From: Nocardioides sp. SR21
GTDB taxonomy: Bacteria > Actinomycetota > Actinomycetes > Propionibacteriales > Nocardioidaceae
Length of the DNA: 64,000 bases
Direction: 5' to 3'
Assembly (NCBI RefSeq): GCF_022761125.1
Contig: NZ_JAKWJR010000001.1
Coordinates: forward strand, 248,001-312,000
Both the position numbers and the translations under genes were made by a program. Numbering within the stretch: position 1 is the first letter of the stretch; each line of letters begins with the position of its first letter. The notes beneath the pieces are model-generated. The model was not told the origin of the DNA. It did not search any database and saw only the letters and a program-made list of their open reading frames with translations. Below, one piece after another: positions 34,895 to 43,183 of this stretch.

Positions 34895-36481
34895 CTAGCG
34901 GAGCCAGACCGCGGTGTTCGGGGCCAGCGTGCCGTCGACCGGCCCGCTGGCCATCGCCACGTCGCCGGCCGGCAGCTCGACCGGCTCGGTCCCGCAGTTC
35001 AGCAGCGCGGTGATCGGTCCGCGGCGGAACGCGACCACGTCGTCGCCCAGCGACAGCACCTCGACGTCGTCGCCCGCGGTCGTCGCGAACGTACGACGCA
35101 CCGCCAGCGCGGCCCGGTAGAACTCGAGCGTCGACCCCGGGTCGCCGGCCTCGGCCTCGGCGGTCAGCGGCGCCCAGTCGGCGGGCTGGGGCAGCCAGGG
35201 CTGGCCGCCGCCCGGTCCGAAGCCGTACGGCGCGGCGTCGCCGCTCCACGGGATCGGCACCCGGCAGCCGTCGCGGCCACCCTCGCCGGTGCGGATGAAG
35301 AACGGGTCCTGCCGGAACTCCGGCGCCACCTCGACCTCGGGCAGCCCGAGCTCCTCGCCCTGGTACAGGTAGGCCGAGCCCGGCAGCGCCAGCATGGTCA
35401 GGGTCGCCGCCTTGGCGCGGGCGAGTCCGACCTCTCCTCCGCCGTACCGCGTCATGTGGCGCACGACGTCGTGGTTGCTCAGCACCCAGGTGGGGGAGCC
35501 GCCGACCAGGCCGACGGCGTCCATGGTCCCGGTGATGACGTCGGTGAACTCCGAGGCCGACCAGCTCGCCAGCAGCCACGCGAAGTTGAAGGCCTGGCTG
35601 AACTCGCCGTCGCGGATGTACGCCGCCATCGACTCCGGCGTCTGCGTCCATGCCTCGGCGACGAACATCCGGTCGCCGTCGTACTTGGCGAGGACGTCGT
35701 GCCAGCGCCGGTAGACGTCGTGGACCTCGGGCTGGTCCCACATCGGCTCGTCGCGCACGGTCCGCTCGACCATGGGCACGTCGGCCGCGTCGCGGCCGTC
35801 GCTGCTCGGGGTCTTGCCCTCCTCGACGATCTGGTCGCGCAGGCTCTCCTCCTTGAAGAGGCCGTGCGCCACGTCGACCCGGAAGCCGTCGGCGCCGCGG
35901 TCGAGCCAGAAGCGCAGCACGTCGACGAACATGTCGCCGACCTCGGGGTTGCGCCAGTTGAGGTCGGGTTGGCTGCTGTCGAAGAGGTGCAGGTAGTACT
36001 GACCGTCCTCCACCTGGGTCCACGCGGCGCCGCCGAAGACCGACATCCAGTTGTTGGGCAGCGAGCCGTCCGGCTTCGCGTCCCGGAACATGTAGCGCTC
36101 GCGCTCGGGGCTGCCCGGCCCGGCGGCCAGTGCCTGCTGGAACCAGACGTGCTCGGACGAGGTGTGGTTGGGCACCAGGTCGACGATCACGCGGATGCCG
36201 AGCTCGTGCGCCCGCTCGATCATCGTGTCGGCGTCGGCCAGGGTGCCGAACAGCGGGTCGACGTCGCAGTAGTCCGCGACGTCGTAGCCGTGGTCGTGCT
36301 GCGGAGACGTGTAGAACGGCGAGATCCAGATGGCGTCCACGCCCAGGTCACGCAGGTAGGGCAGCCGCGAGGTGATGCCGGCCATGTCGCCGATGCCGTC
36401 ACCGTTCGCGTCCGCGAAGCTGCGGGGGTAGACCTGGTACGTGACCGCGTGCCGCCACCACTCCTGGCTCGGCGCCGTCAT
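34895..36481 (-). CDS. Glycoside hydrolase family 13, alpha-glucosidase/oligo-1,6-glucosidase type
   Basis: About 528 residues, cytoplasmic. The (beta/alpha)8 GH13 domain opens with WWRHAVTYQVYPRSFADANGDGIGDMAGI. The catalytic triad is visible: nucleophile Asp203 (GFRVDVAHG), acid/base Glu276 (MFVAEAW) and Asp338 (LSNHDVVRH). A small C-terminal beta domain follows. It cleaves terminal alpha-glucosyl bonds of maltose- or isomaltose-type sugars. I start it at ATG 36481, where the usual N-terminus of the family begins. ATG 36499 and 36508 are also possible. No sugar transporter is nearby. Confidence 0.92.
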   Translation of the reverse strand: MTAPSQEWWRHAVTYQVYPRSFADANGDGIGDMAGITSRLPYLRDLGVDAIWISPFYTSPQHDHGYDVADYCDVDPLFGTLADADTMIERAHELGIRVIVDLVPNHTSSEHVWFQQALAAGPGSPERERYMFRDAKPDGSLPNNWMSVFGGAAWTQVEDGQYYLHLFDSSQPDLNWRNPEVGDMFVDVLRFWLDRGADGFRVDVAHGLFKEESLRDQIVEEGKTPSSDGRDAADVPMVERTVRDEPMWDQPEVHDVYRRWHDVLAKYDGDRMFVAEAWTQTPESMAAYIRDGEFSQAFNFAWLLASWSASEFTDVITGTMDAVGLVGGSPTWVLSNHDVVRHMTRYGGGEVGLARAKAATLTMLALPGSAYLYQGEELGLPEVEVAPEFRQDPFFIRTGEGGRDGCRVPIPWSGDAAPYGFGPGGGQPWLPQPADWAPLTAEAEAGDPGSTLEFYRAALAVRRTFATTAGDDVEVLSLGDDVVAFRRGPITALLNCGTEPVELPAGDVAMASGPVDGTLAPNTAVWLR

Positions 36482-36494
36482 TTGATCGTTCAAA
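36481..36494. promoter_or_regulatory. Candidate LacI-type operator at the glucosidase start
   Basis: TTTGA-TCGT-TCAAA, a perfect palindrome of 5-bp arms, directly before the chosen start codon. TTGAACG-like palindromes are common for LacI sugar regulators. No LacI gene is in the window. Confidence 0.4.
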
Positions 36495-36680
36495 ACCATG
36501 CTCTCCATCCTAGGGCGTGGCTCTCAGTTCTCGGCCGTCGCCAGCGTCGTCCAGGGCGTGCGATCGCAAGGCGCCGGAGCGAATGTCATACCAGTTCGTA
36601 TCTCGAGCGACGGCAACGCAGCGAGCGCGCGTGCTGGGCGGCGCGTGGCAAGCCATGGGACTTTGAGCCGCGGACTGGGC

Positions 36681-37388
36681 TCAGCCCGCGAACCGCGCGG
36701 GGTCGACCGCGATCCAGAGGTGCTCGGCGCGGCCGACCACCCGGCCGTCCGGGGCGACCAGCGCCGACGACGTGTGGGTCTTGCGTCCGTCGACCCGACC
36801 GCCGAGCCCGAGCGCCACGTGCTCGACCCCGACCTCCGGGAGTCCGTCGACCCACGCCGTCATCCGGGCGAGCACCATCAGCCGCTCCTCGAGGTCGCCC
36901 GCCCAGCCGCCGACGCAGTCCAGCGCCGCCCAGGTCGTCGCCAGGTCGGACTCGGCGGGCGTCCACGTGGCGGCGACCCGGGCCCGACCCGCCTGCGGCG
37001 GCACCTGTCCGGGGAAGATCCGCAGCCCGTCGGCGCGGTCGGTGCCGCACGAGAAGCAGGTGGGGAACGGGTGGGCGCGGAGACCGGCGTACGTCGCCTC
37101 CGCGGCGCGGGCCACGGCCGGGGCGACCGCCTCGATCTCGACCTCGGGCGCCGAGGCCGTGGCCGCCTCCGCACGGGCGACGGGGGCACCGTCGTGCGTC
37201 GCGACCGTGACGCCGTCGGCGACCGCGACGGTCATCGGCGTGTCCAGCGGCGGCGGCGCCATCAGCGAGACGGTGATCCCGGTGGCCGGGTCGGCGTCGA
37301 CCAGCGCGGCGAGGGCGCCGGCGGTCCACCCGCCGTTGCCGGAGGCCGGCGGGCCGCAGAAGCGGGCGGGCACGAGCAGGTCAGGCAT
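36681..37388 (-). CDS. Thioesterase-like hotdog-fold protein
   Basis: A 235-residue protein. The central HPFPTCFSCGTDRADGLRIFPG motif with paired cysteines and two hotdog-like halves resemble acyl-CoA thioesterase-like proteins common in actinobacteria. The substrate is unknown. It stands alone, divergent from ideR, with 47 bases between starts. About 170 bases upstream of the glucosidase are non-coding, and I see nothing clear there. Confidence 0.7.
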   Translation of the reverse strand: MPDLLVPARFCGPPASGNGGWTAGALAALVDADPATGITVSLMAPPPLDTPMTVAVADGVTVATHDGAPVARAEAATASAPEVEIEAVAPAVARAAEATYAGLRAHPFPTCFSCGTDRADGLRIFPGQVPPQAGRARVAATWTPAESDLATTWAALDCVGGWAGDLEERLMVLARMTAWVDGLPEVGVEHVALGLGGRVDGRKTHTSSALVAPDGRVVGRAEHLWIAVDPARFAG

Positions 37389-37435
37389 AGAGGGACGTTA
37401 GCCGGTGCGCCTCACTGGGTCCGATAGGACACAAT

Positions 37436-38128
37436 GTGCGCGTGAGCGACCTGATCGACACCACGGAGATGTACCTCCGCACCATCTATGAGCTGGTCGA
37501 GGAGGGCATCGTCCCCCTGCGCGCCCGGATCGCCGAGCGCCTCCACCAGAGCGGACCGACGGTGTCGCAGACCGTGGCCCGGATGGAGCGTGACGGGCTG
37601 CTCACCGTCGAGGGCGACCGCCACCTCGAGCTCACCGACGAGGGCATGCGGCTGGCGACCCGGGTGATGCGCAAGCACCGCCTCGCGGAGCGGCTGCTGA
37701 CCGACGTGATCGGCCTCGAGTGGGAGCTGGTCCACGAGGAGGCGTGCCGCTGGGAGCACGTGATGTCGGAGACGGTCGAGCGCCGGCTCCTCGAGCTGCT
37801 CGGGCACCCCACGGAGTCGCCGTACGGCAACCCGATCCCGGGTCTCGACGAGCTCGGCCAGACCGAGGTCGGCGAGGAGTTCATGGAGGGCGTCGAGTCG
37901 CTCTCGAAGGTGGCCGCGCGCGACGAGGGCCGGGTGCTGGTGCGCCGGATCTCCGAGGAGATGCAGAAGGACGAGGTCCTGATGAGCGCCCTGCGGCGCG
38001 TCGGCGCGCTGCCGGACAAGACCGTCACGGTGCTCGCCACCGACGACGGCGTGCTGGTCGGCTCGGGCGGCGAGACCGCCGAGATCGTGCCGGAGGCGGC
38101 GGACCACATCTTCGTGCGTCGCCTGTGA
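37436..38128 (+). CDS. ideR: Iron-dependent repressor IdeR/DtxR
   Basis: A 230-residue DtxR-family repressor. The N-terminal winged helix (LRARIAERLHQSGPTVSQTVARMERDGLLTVEGDRHLELTDEG), the metal-binding/dimer domain (HRLAERLLTDVIGLEWELVHEEACRWEHVMS) and the C-terminal SH3-like domain are all present. With Fe(II) bound, it represses iron uptake. A near-consensus IdeR box lies at 42034-42052 in this window, before a siderophore lipoprotein gene. Start is GTG 37436 or GTG 37442. Confidence 0.95.
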   Translation: MRVSDLIDTTEMYLRTIYELVEEGIVPLRARIAERLHQSGPTVSQTVARMERDGLLTVEGDRHLELTDEGMRLATRVMRKHRLAERLLTDVIGLEWELVHEEACRWEHVMSETVERRLLELLGHPTESPYGNPIPGLDELGQTEVGEEFMEGVESLSKVAARDEGRVLVRRISEEMQKDEVLMSALRRVGALPDKTVTVLATDDGVLVGSGGETAEIVPEAADHIFVRRL

Positions 38129-38160
38129 CGGATGGGCCAACTGGCCATCAGCGCGTAGGA

Positions 38161-38176
38161 TGTGACTCGGGTCACC
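38161..38176. promoter_or_regulatory. CRP-type binding site (9 of 10 consensus positions)
   Basis: TGTGA-CTCGGG-TCACC. It is located 137 bases upstream of the 38313 gene and 33 bases after ideR. It could regulate the small hypothetical gene by the same CRP-family protein as the fliM site. Confidence 0.5.
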
Positions 38177-38312
38177 AAGATTTGACGCATCTGTGGACTT
38201 CTCGTGGGCATTTTGTGGTTAACGGGTGCACAACCGGGCAATAGGTTTGCGATACGCGGTCACCAGAGACGGCGTTTCCTTGGCCAGGGACGGCCGTCAC
38301 AGGGAGATTCAC

Positions 38313-38666
38313 ATGGAACTGATGGAGCTCACGGGCCCGGTCCGCGTGACCGGCGACCACATGCTGGTCATCCCGCACGGACGCACGGCGCTCCGTCGTG
38401 GCCTCGACCACGGTGAGTCCGTCGTCCTCAAGTCCGCGCAGGGCGACATGTACGCCGCGCAGGTGCTCGACATCGGCTTCGAGCCCGAGGACACCATCTA
38501 CACCCTCCAGGTCGGCGCCCGGCTGCCCAAGGAGCTCGCCGAGGAGCGGATCGCCGGCCTCGACCCGAGCATCCACGACCTCGCCATGCACGAGCTCGTC
38601 GACCTGCTCGGCCAGCTGGCCCACAAGCCCGAGCTCTACCGGCTCGGCATCGGCGCCGTCTGCTGA
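38313..38666 (+). CDS. Hypothetical protein
   Basis: A 117-residue soluble protein that I do not recognise. It has a small beta-rich N-terminal half (MELTGPVRVTGDHMLVIPHGRTALRRGLDHGESVVLKS) and a helical C-terminus. AGGGAG lies seven bases before ATG 38313, which fixes the start; a longer frame from 38226 has no ribosome site. It has a 180-base upstream region containing a CRP-type site. Its 3' end overlaps the convergent sirtuin gene by 31 bases. Confidence 0.75.
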   Translation: MELMELTGPVRVTGDHMLVIPHGRTALRRGLDHGESVVLKSAQGDMYAAQVLDIGFEPEDTIYTLQVGARLPKELAEERIAGLDPSIHDLAMHELVDLLGQLAHKPELYRLGIGAVC

Positions 38667-39457
38667 TCGGCCAGTAGCCCGAGGAACTCGCTGCAGCCGA
38701 CGTCCAGCTTGTACGTCGCCAGCTCGTCGCCGCGCGTCTCGCCGCGGTTGACGATGACCACCGGCGTCCCGGCCTTCGCGGCCCGCCGCACGAACCGGAA
38801 GCCCGACATCACCGTCAGGCTCGACCCGGCCACCAGCAGCGCGCCGTCGCGCTCGGCCAGCGCGTCGACCGCGGCGTAGCACCGCTCCACGCGCGGCGCC
38901 GGCACGTTCTCGCCGAAGAACACGACGTCCGGCTTGAGGATCCCGCCGCACGCGGCGCAGTCCGGCACCACGAAGCCGGCGGTCTCCTCGAGCTCGACGT
39001 CCCCGTCGGGTCGCACCGCCACGTCGGCGTGCTGCTCGGCGTACCCGGGGTTGAGCGCGGTCAGCTGCTCCTGGAGTGCGCCGCGCGGTGACGTCGTGCG
39101 GCAGCCGAGGCAGATCACGTCCGCGATGCGGCCGTGGAGCGCCACCAGCCGCGGGCTGCCGGCGCGCTCGTGCAGGCCGTCGACGTTCTGCGTGATCAGC
39201 AGCTCGGGGTCCACGCGGACCAGCGCGTGGTGGCCGGCGTTCGGGTCGGCCCGCCGCATCCGGCCCCAGCCGAGGTGGCTGCGGGCCCAGTAGCGCTGCC
39301 GGGCGTCCGGGCCGGACACGAACTCCTGGTAGGTCATCGGCATCCGCGCCGGTGAGCCCGGGCCCCGGTAGTCGGGGATGCCCGAGTCCGTCGACAGCCC
39401 GGCGCCGGTGAGCACCACCAGCGGGCGGTCGCGCAGGAGGTCGAGCGCTTCCCTCAC
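38636..39457 (-). CDS. cobB: Sirtuin, NAD-dependent protein deacylase
   Basis: A 273-residue SIR2-family enzyme. The NAD-binding GAGLSTDSGIPDYRG (18-32), TQNVDGLH (89-96), catalytic His108 (ALHGR) and a zinc site (CLGC and CAAC pairs) are all visible. It removes acyl groups from lysines, releasing nicotinamide and O-acyl-ADP-ribose, and commonly regulates acetyl-CoA synthetase. Substrates here are unknown. Confidence 0.94.
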   Translation of the reverse strand: MREALDLLRDRPLVVLTGAGLSTDSGIPDYRGPGSPARMPMTYQEFVSGPDARQRYWARSHLGWGRMRRADPNAGHHALVRVDPELLITQNVDGLHERAGSPRLVALHGRIADVICLGCRTTSPRGALQEQLTALNPGYAEQHADVAVRPDGDVELEETAGFVVPDCAACGGILKPDVVFFGENVPAPRVERCYAAVDALAERDGALLVAGSSLTVMSGFRFVRRAAKAGTPVVIVNRGETRGDELATYKLDVGCSEFLGLLADQQTAPMPSR

Positions 39458-39464
39458 TCAGTCA

Positions 39465-39734
39465 TCACCGGGCGTACCGCAGCTCGGCGCGGGCCCGGGC
39501 CTTGGCGGCCTCGACCTCGCGGTTCTTCGGCGGGGCCGTGGTGGTGAGGTCGTCGAGCAGGTGCTGCGTCAGGTGCGCGATCTCGCGGACGGCCTGGTCG
39601 AACGCGGCCTGGTTGGCCTGCGACGGCTTCGTCGTCCCGCTGACCTTGCGGACGTACTGCAGCGCGGCGGCGGTCACCTCGTCACGCGTCGCCGGCGGCT
39701 CGAAGTTGTTGAGCGGGCGGATGTTGCGGCACAT
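39465..39734 (-). CDS. DUF2277 family protein
   Basis: An 89-residue protein beginning MCRNIRPLNNFEPPATRDEVTAAALQYVRKVSG, characteristic of DUF2277, a small helical family without known function. It lies seven bases upstream of the sirtuin gene on the same strand, probably cotranscribed. Confidence 0.88.
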   Translation of the reverse strand: MCRNIRPLNNFEPPATRDEVTAAALQYVRKVSGTTKPSQANQAAFDQAVREIAHLTQHLLDDLTTTAPPKNREVEAAKARARAELRYAR

Positions 39735-39787
39735 GCCACGAGCGTACGTCGCGAGCCCGTCCCCAGGGACCTGCCAGAGTGGCTCGC

Positions 39788-40933
39788 ATGTCTCGTGAGT
39801 ACGACCTCGTCCTGTTCGGCGCCACCGGCTTCACCGGCGCGCTGACCGCCGAGTACCTCGCCCGGCACGCGCCGACCGGGCTGCGCTGGGCGCTCGCCGG
39901 CCGCAACCGCTCGAAGCTCGAGGCGGTGCGCGAGCGGATCGGTGCCGACGTACCGCTGCTGCACGCCGACGCCACCGACCCCGCCTCGCTCGCCGACGTG
40001 GCGGCCGCGACGCGGGTCGTGATCACCACGGTCGGGCCGTACCTCCAGCACGGCGAGCCGCTGGTGGCCGCGTGCGCCGCGGCCGGCACCGACTACGTCG
40101 ACCTCACCGGCGAGCCGGAGTTCGTCGACCTCATGTACCTCGCCCACCACGAGACCGCCGAGCGCACCGGCGCCCGGATCGTGCACGCCTGCGGCTTCGA
40201 CTCGATCCCGCACGACCTCGGCGCGATGCACGCCGTCCAGCAGCTCGCGGCGTCCGGGCCGGTGCGGGTCCGCGGGGTCGTCCGGGCGGAAGCGATGTTC
40301 TCCGGCGGCACGTTCCACTCCGCGATGGGCGCGTTCGCCGGCGCCCGCCGCTCGAGCGCCGTCCACCGGGAGCGCCGTTCCGCCGAGCCCCGACCCGAGG
40401 GGCGGAGGTCGCGAGCGGTCGCCGGCAAGCCGCACCGCGACCCGGAGCTCGGCTACTGGCTGCTGCCGTTGCCGACGATCGACCCGATGGTGGTCGCGCG
40501 CAGCGGCGCCGCGCTCGCGTCGTACGGCCCGGACTTCCGCTACTCGCACTTCGCCGGCATGAAGCACCTCACCTCCGCCGTCGGCGCCACCGGGCTGGTC
40601 GCCGGCATGTTCGCGACCGCCCAGGTGCCGCCGCTGCGTCGGTTCGCGCTGAGCCGGGTCAAGCAGGGCGACGGCCCCGACGAGCGCCGCCGCGCGCGGT
40701 CGTGGTTCACGGTCGACTTCGTCGCCGAGGGCGACGGCCGCACGGTCCGCACACGCGTCAGCGGCGGCGACCCCGGGTACGACGAGACCGCGAAGATGCT
40801 GGCCGAGTCCGCGCTCTGCCTGGCCCTCGACGACAACCCGTCGACCGCCGGGCAGGTCACCACGGCGCAGGCGATGGGGGAGAACCTGCTGGCGCGGCTC
40901 GTCGCGGCCGGGATCCGGTTCGAGGTGCGGTGA
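39788..40933 (+). CDS. Saccharopine dehydrogenase-like / trans-acting enoyl reductase family protein
   Basis: About 381 residues with an N-terminal Rossmann fold (DLVLFGATGFTGALTAEYLA) and the family pattern TTVGPYLQHGEPLVAACAAAGTDYVDLTGE. In mycobacteria related proteins act as trans enoyl reductases in lipid synthesis; this protein's substrate is unknown. Start ATG 39788 follows a weak GG-rich site; an in-frame GTG at 39779 is an alternative. Confidence 0.88.
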   Translation: MSREYDLVLFGATGFTGALTAEYLARHAPTGLRWALAGRNRSKLEAVRERIGADVPLLHADATDPASLADVAAATRVVITTVGPYLQHGEPLVAACAAAGTDYVDLTGEPEFVDLMYLAHHETAERTGARIVHACGFDSIPHDLGAMHAVQQLAASGPVRVRGVVRAEAMFSGGTFHSAMGAFAGARRSSAVHRERRSAEPRPEGRRSRAVAGKPHRDPELGYWLLPLPTIDPMVVARSGAALASYGPDFRYSHFAGMKHLTSAVGATGLVAGMFATAQVPPLRRFALSRVKQGDGPDERRRARSWFTVDFVAEGDGRTVRTRVSGGDPGYDETAKMLAESALCLALDDNPSTAGQVTTAQAMGENLLARLVAAGIRFEVR

Positions 40934-40937
40934 TCTG

Positions 40938-41060
40938 GCCTCGGCCATTCTTGTGTGCCCCAGGCAGGAGTCGAACCTGCGACCTTTCGCCATGGGCGGA
41001 GTCGGCTGCCTCGGCCATTCTTGTGTGCCCCAGGCAGGAGTCGAACCTGCGACCTTTCGC
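40938..41060. repeat. Direct repeat of 53 bp containing the 3' half of tRNA-Arg
   Basis: Positions 40938-40990 and 41008-41060 are identical and lie 70 bases apart. Each contains the T-arm, variable loop and 3' acceptor strand of the minus-strand tRNA-Arg plus about 18 bases of 3' flank. The second copy belongs to the intact tRNA and the first is an orphan half. Confidence 0.9.
40956..40990 (-). pseudogene. tRNA-Arg 3'-half fragment
   Basis: It has the T-arm and acceptor 3' strand identical to the neighbouring tRNA-Arg, but the 5' half is absent. Upstream of it on the minus strand, GCAGCCGACTCCGCCC loosely resembles the anticodon arm (GCAGCCGCCTCC), suggesting a degraded tandem duplicate. 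Confidence 0.7.
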
Positions 41061-41098
41061 TTAGGAGGCGGCTGCTCTATCCGCTGAGCTACTGGGGC
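41026..41098 (-). tRNA. tRNA-Arg (anticodon CCT)
   Basis: A 73-base cloverleaf. The acceptor is GCCCCAG/CTGGGGC with discriminator A, the D-arm is GCTC...GAGC, the anticodon loop is CTCCTAA and the T-arm is GCAGG-TTCGACT-CCTGC. CCA is not encoded. The anticodon stem is weak: only three of five pairs form (GCCGC against GCGAA). It decodes AGG. Confidence 0.9.
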
Positions 41099-41168
41099 GT
41101 GTCGGCGCACAGTGTTTCACGGCGGCAGGGCCTGTTGTGTCGCGCGGGTCGGGGTTAGGTTCGAGGGC

Positions 41169-42032
41169 ATGGCCGGACGGATCGTGGTCGGGATCGATGG
41201 CTCGGAGCAGAGTGCCGCGGCGCTCGAGTGGGCGGTCGCCCGCGCGCTGCTCGGCGATGACGAGCTGGAGCTGGTGAACACCTACAACCTCGTGGTCCAG
41301 ATGGACTTCTTCGGCTACCAGGGCATGTCGGGTCAGCAGGTGGACTGGATCGTCGACCTCTCCAAGCGGCTCCTGGAGGCCGCCGAGGCCCGGGTCCGGG
41401 AGCTCGCGCCCGACCTGGCCTGCACCGCCCGGTCGGTCTCCGGCCACCCCGCGCCGACCCTGGTCGCGGCATCGCAGGGTGCGGTGGCGCTGGTGGTGGG
41501 GAGGCGTGGCCTCGGGGGCGCGGCGAGCGCCCTGCTCGGCTCGGTGAGCAACCGGATCACCGTCGAGGCGGGTTGCCCCGTCGTGGTCGTCGGCGAGGGT
41601 CGCGTCCCGACGACCGGCCCGATCGTGGTGGGTGTCGACGGCTCGGAGTTCGGCCTCCACGCGCTCCGCTACGCCGTCGCCGAGGCATCGCTTCGGGGCA
41701 CGACCGTCCGCGCGATCGCGGCGTACGACGTCCTGCACCCCGCGCTCGGCGCCGACGACGAGCTGGTCGCGCGGATGCGCGCGGGCGTCGACGCGGAGAC
41801 GACCGACACGATCTCGCGCGCGCTCGGCGACGTCGACGTCGCGGTGGAGAAGATCGCGGTGGAGGGCCCTGCGGCGGAGGCGATCCTGGACCACGCGCGA
41901 GACGCGCAGCTCGTGGTCGTCGGGACGCACGGCAAGGGGCTGGTACGCCGGGTCCTGCTGGGGTCAGTGAGCCGGGCCGTGCTCAACGACGCCGAGCGGC
42001 CGGTCGCCGTGGTGGACATGCCTGCGACGTGA
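41169..42032 (+). CDS. Universal stress protein with two Usp domains
   Basis: A 287-residue tandem UspA protein. Both halves carry the nucleotide-binding pattern (VVGIDGSEQSAAAL / GRRGLGGAASALLGSVSNRIT, and VVGVDGSEFGLHAL / GTHGKGLVRRVLLGSVSRAVL). Such ATP-binding proteins are typical of actinobacterial dormancy or stress responses. Start ATG 41169 is where the domain begins. Confidence 0.93.
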   Translation: MAGRIVVGIDGSEQSAAALEWAVARALLGDDELELVNTYNLVVQMDFFGYQGMSGQQVDWIVDLSKRLLEAAEARVRELAPDLACTARSVSGHPAPTLVAASQGAVALVVGRRGLGGAASALLGSVSNRITVEAGCPVVVVGEGRVPTTGPIVVGVDGSEFGLHALRYAVAEASLRGTTVRAIAAYDVLHPALGADDELVARMRAGVDAETTDTISRALGDVDVAVEKIAVEGPAAEAILDHARDAQLVVVGTHGKGLVRRVLLGSVSRAVLNDAERPVAVVDMPAT

Positions 42033-42033
42033 G

Positions 42034-42052
42034 AAAGGTTAGGCTAACCTAA
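42034..42052. promoter_or_regulatory. IdeR/DtxR iron box
   Basis: AAAGGTTAGGCTAACCTAA matches the IdeR consensus TTAGGTTAGGCTAACCTAA at 17 of 19 positions. It ends five bases before the start codon at 42058, so bound repressor would cover the transcription start. The ideR gene is in this window. Confidence 0.88.
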
Positions 42053-42057
42053 CTCGC

Positions 42058-43062
42058 ATGCGCACTCCTTCGCCCGTCTCCCGGCGGATCTTCCTCGGCG
42101 GCTCTGTCGTCGCCACCCTCCTCGTCGCCGGCTGCGGTGAGGACGACTCGACCGCGTCCTCGGCCGACCCGACCGCGTCGACCGGCCCTTGGGTGTTCAC
42201 CGACGACCGCGGCCAGCGGATCGAGCTGGCCTCCCGCCCGACCCGGATCGTCGCGTTCTCGACGCCGACCGCGGCGCTGTCCGAGATGGGCGTGACGCCG
42301 CAGGGCGTCTTCGCGTGGTCGCCGCTCGCCGACGACACCCAGCTGCGCTACACCGACCTGAGCGAGATCCAGACCGTCGGCGAGGTCTGGGGCGAGCTCG
42401 ACCTGGAGGTGCTGGCCGGGCTGGCGCCGGATGTCGTGATCACCGGGTACGACCCGACCGACGGCTCGCTCTACGGCCTGACCGAGGAGCTGATCCCCAA
42501 GGTCGAGGCGATCGCCCCGATCCTCGCGGTCGACAGCACGCTCCCGCTGCTCGAGCAGTACGACCGCTTCCAGGAGCTCGGCACCGCGCTCGGTGCGGAC
42601 CTCTCGCAGGCCGAGGTCCTCGACGCGCGCGAGGAGTTCAACGAGCTCAGCCAGCAGCTCGCCGCGGCGGCTGCGGCCAAGCCGGGCCTGCGGGTGATGG
42701 CGGTCAGCGCAGCCGAGGACGGCATGAACGTCGCCCAGCCCGAGCCGAACTCCGACCTGAGCTACTACGAGAGCCTCGGCCTCACCTTCGTCGTGCCCGA
42801 CGGCAAGGGCATCTTCTGGTGGGAGGAGCTCAGCGGCGAGAACATCAACAAGTACGACGCCGATGTGATCCTCGTCGACATCCGGGCCGGGGAGACCGAC
42901 CGCAAGGCGCTGGAGAAGCACCCGCTCTGGGCGACGCTGCCGGCGGTCGAAGCGGGACAGGTCTTCGGGTGGCACGCGTACGACCCGCCGACCTACCGCT
43001 TCTACAGCGAGGCGCTCGCCGACCTGGTCGCGGCCGTGGAGGGATCCGAGGTCGTGGCCTGA
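42058..43062 (+). CDS. Iron-siderophore ABC transporter substrate-binding lipoprotein
   Basis: A 334-residue FecB/FepB-type binding protein. The N-terminus has both a twin-arginine pattern (SRRIFLGG) and a lipobox (LVAGC at about 25), suggesting a Tat-exported lipoprotein. Periplasmic-binding class III features follow (RIVAFSTPTAALSEMGV, LAGLAPDVVITG). It binds ferric siderophore and passes it to a permease not encoded nearby. There is no room for a normal ribosome site between the iron box and ATG, so translation may be leaderless. Confidence 0.93.
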   Translation: MRTPSPVSRRIFLGGSVVATLLVAGCGEDDSTASSADPTASTGPWVFTDDRGQRIELASRPTRIVAFSTPTAALSEMGVTPQGVFAWSPLADDTQLRYTDLSEIQTVGEVWGELDLEVLAGLAPDVVITGYDPTDGSLYGLTEELIPKVEAIAPILAVDSTLPLLEQYDRFQELGTALGADLSQAEVLDAREEFNELSQQLAAAAAAKPGLRVMAVSAAEDGMNVAQPEPNSDLSYYESLGLTFVVPDGKGIFWWEELSGENINKYDADVILVDIRAGETDRKALEKHPLWATLPAVEAGQVFGWHAYDPPTYRFYSEALADLVAAVEGSEVVA

Positions 43063-43183
43063 GTCACAGGGGGAGGCGGGTCGGAGCGCTGGCGTTTTGT
43101 CTCAACCATCCGCTCACAGGGACACTTAAGGATCGAGCCCTACGCTCGCCCACGTCCCCGACCCGATCCCCCGAGGTGAGTCG

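Noticed and set aside
40938..41060. Two-unit repeat considered as a CRISPR start
   Set aside because: There are only two copies and they are explained fully by the tRNA 3' half. No CRISPR array or cas gene is seen in the window.
39674..41110. 478-codon minus-strand frame running through tRNA-Arg and opposite the enoyl-reductase-like gene
   Set aside because: Its first part is a translation of the tRNA and its duplicated half; the rest is antisense shadow.
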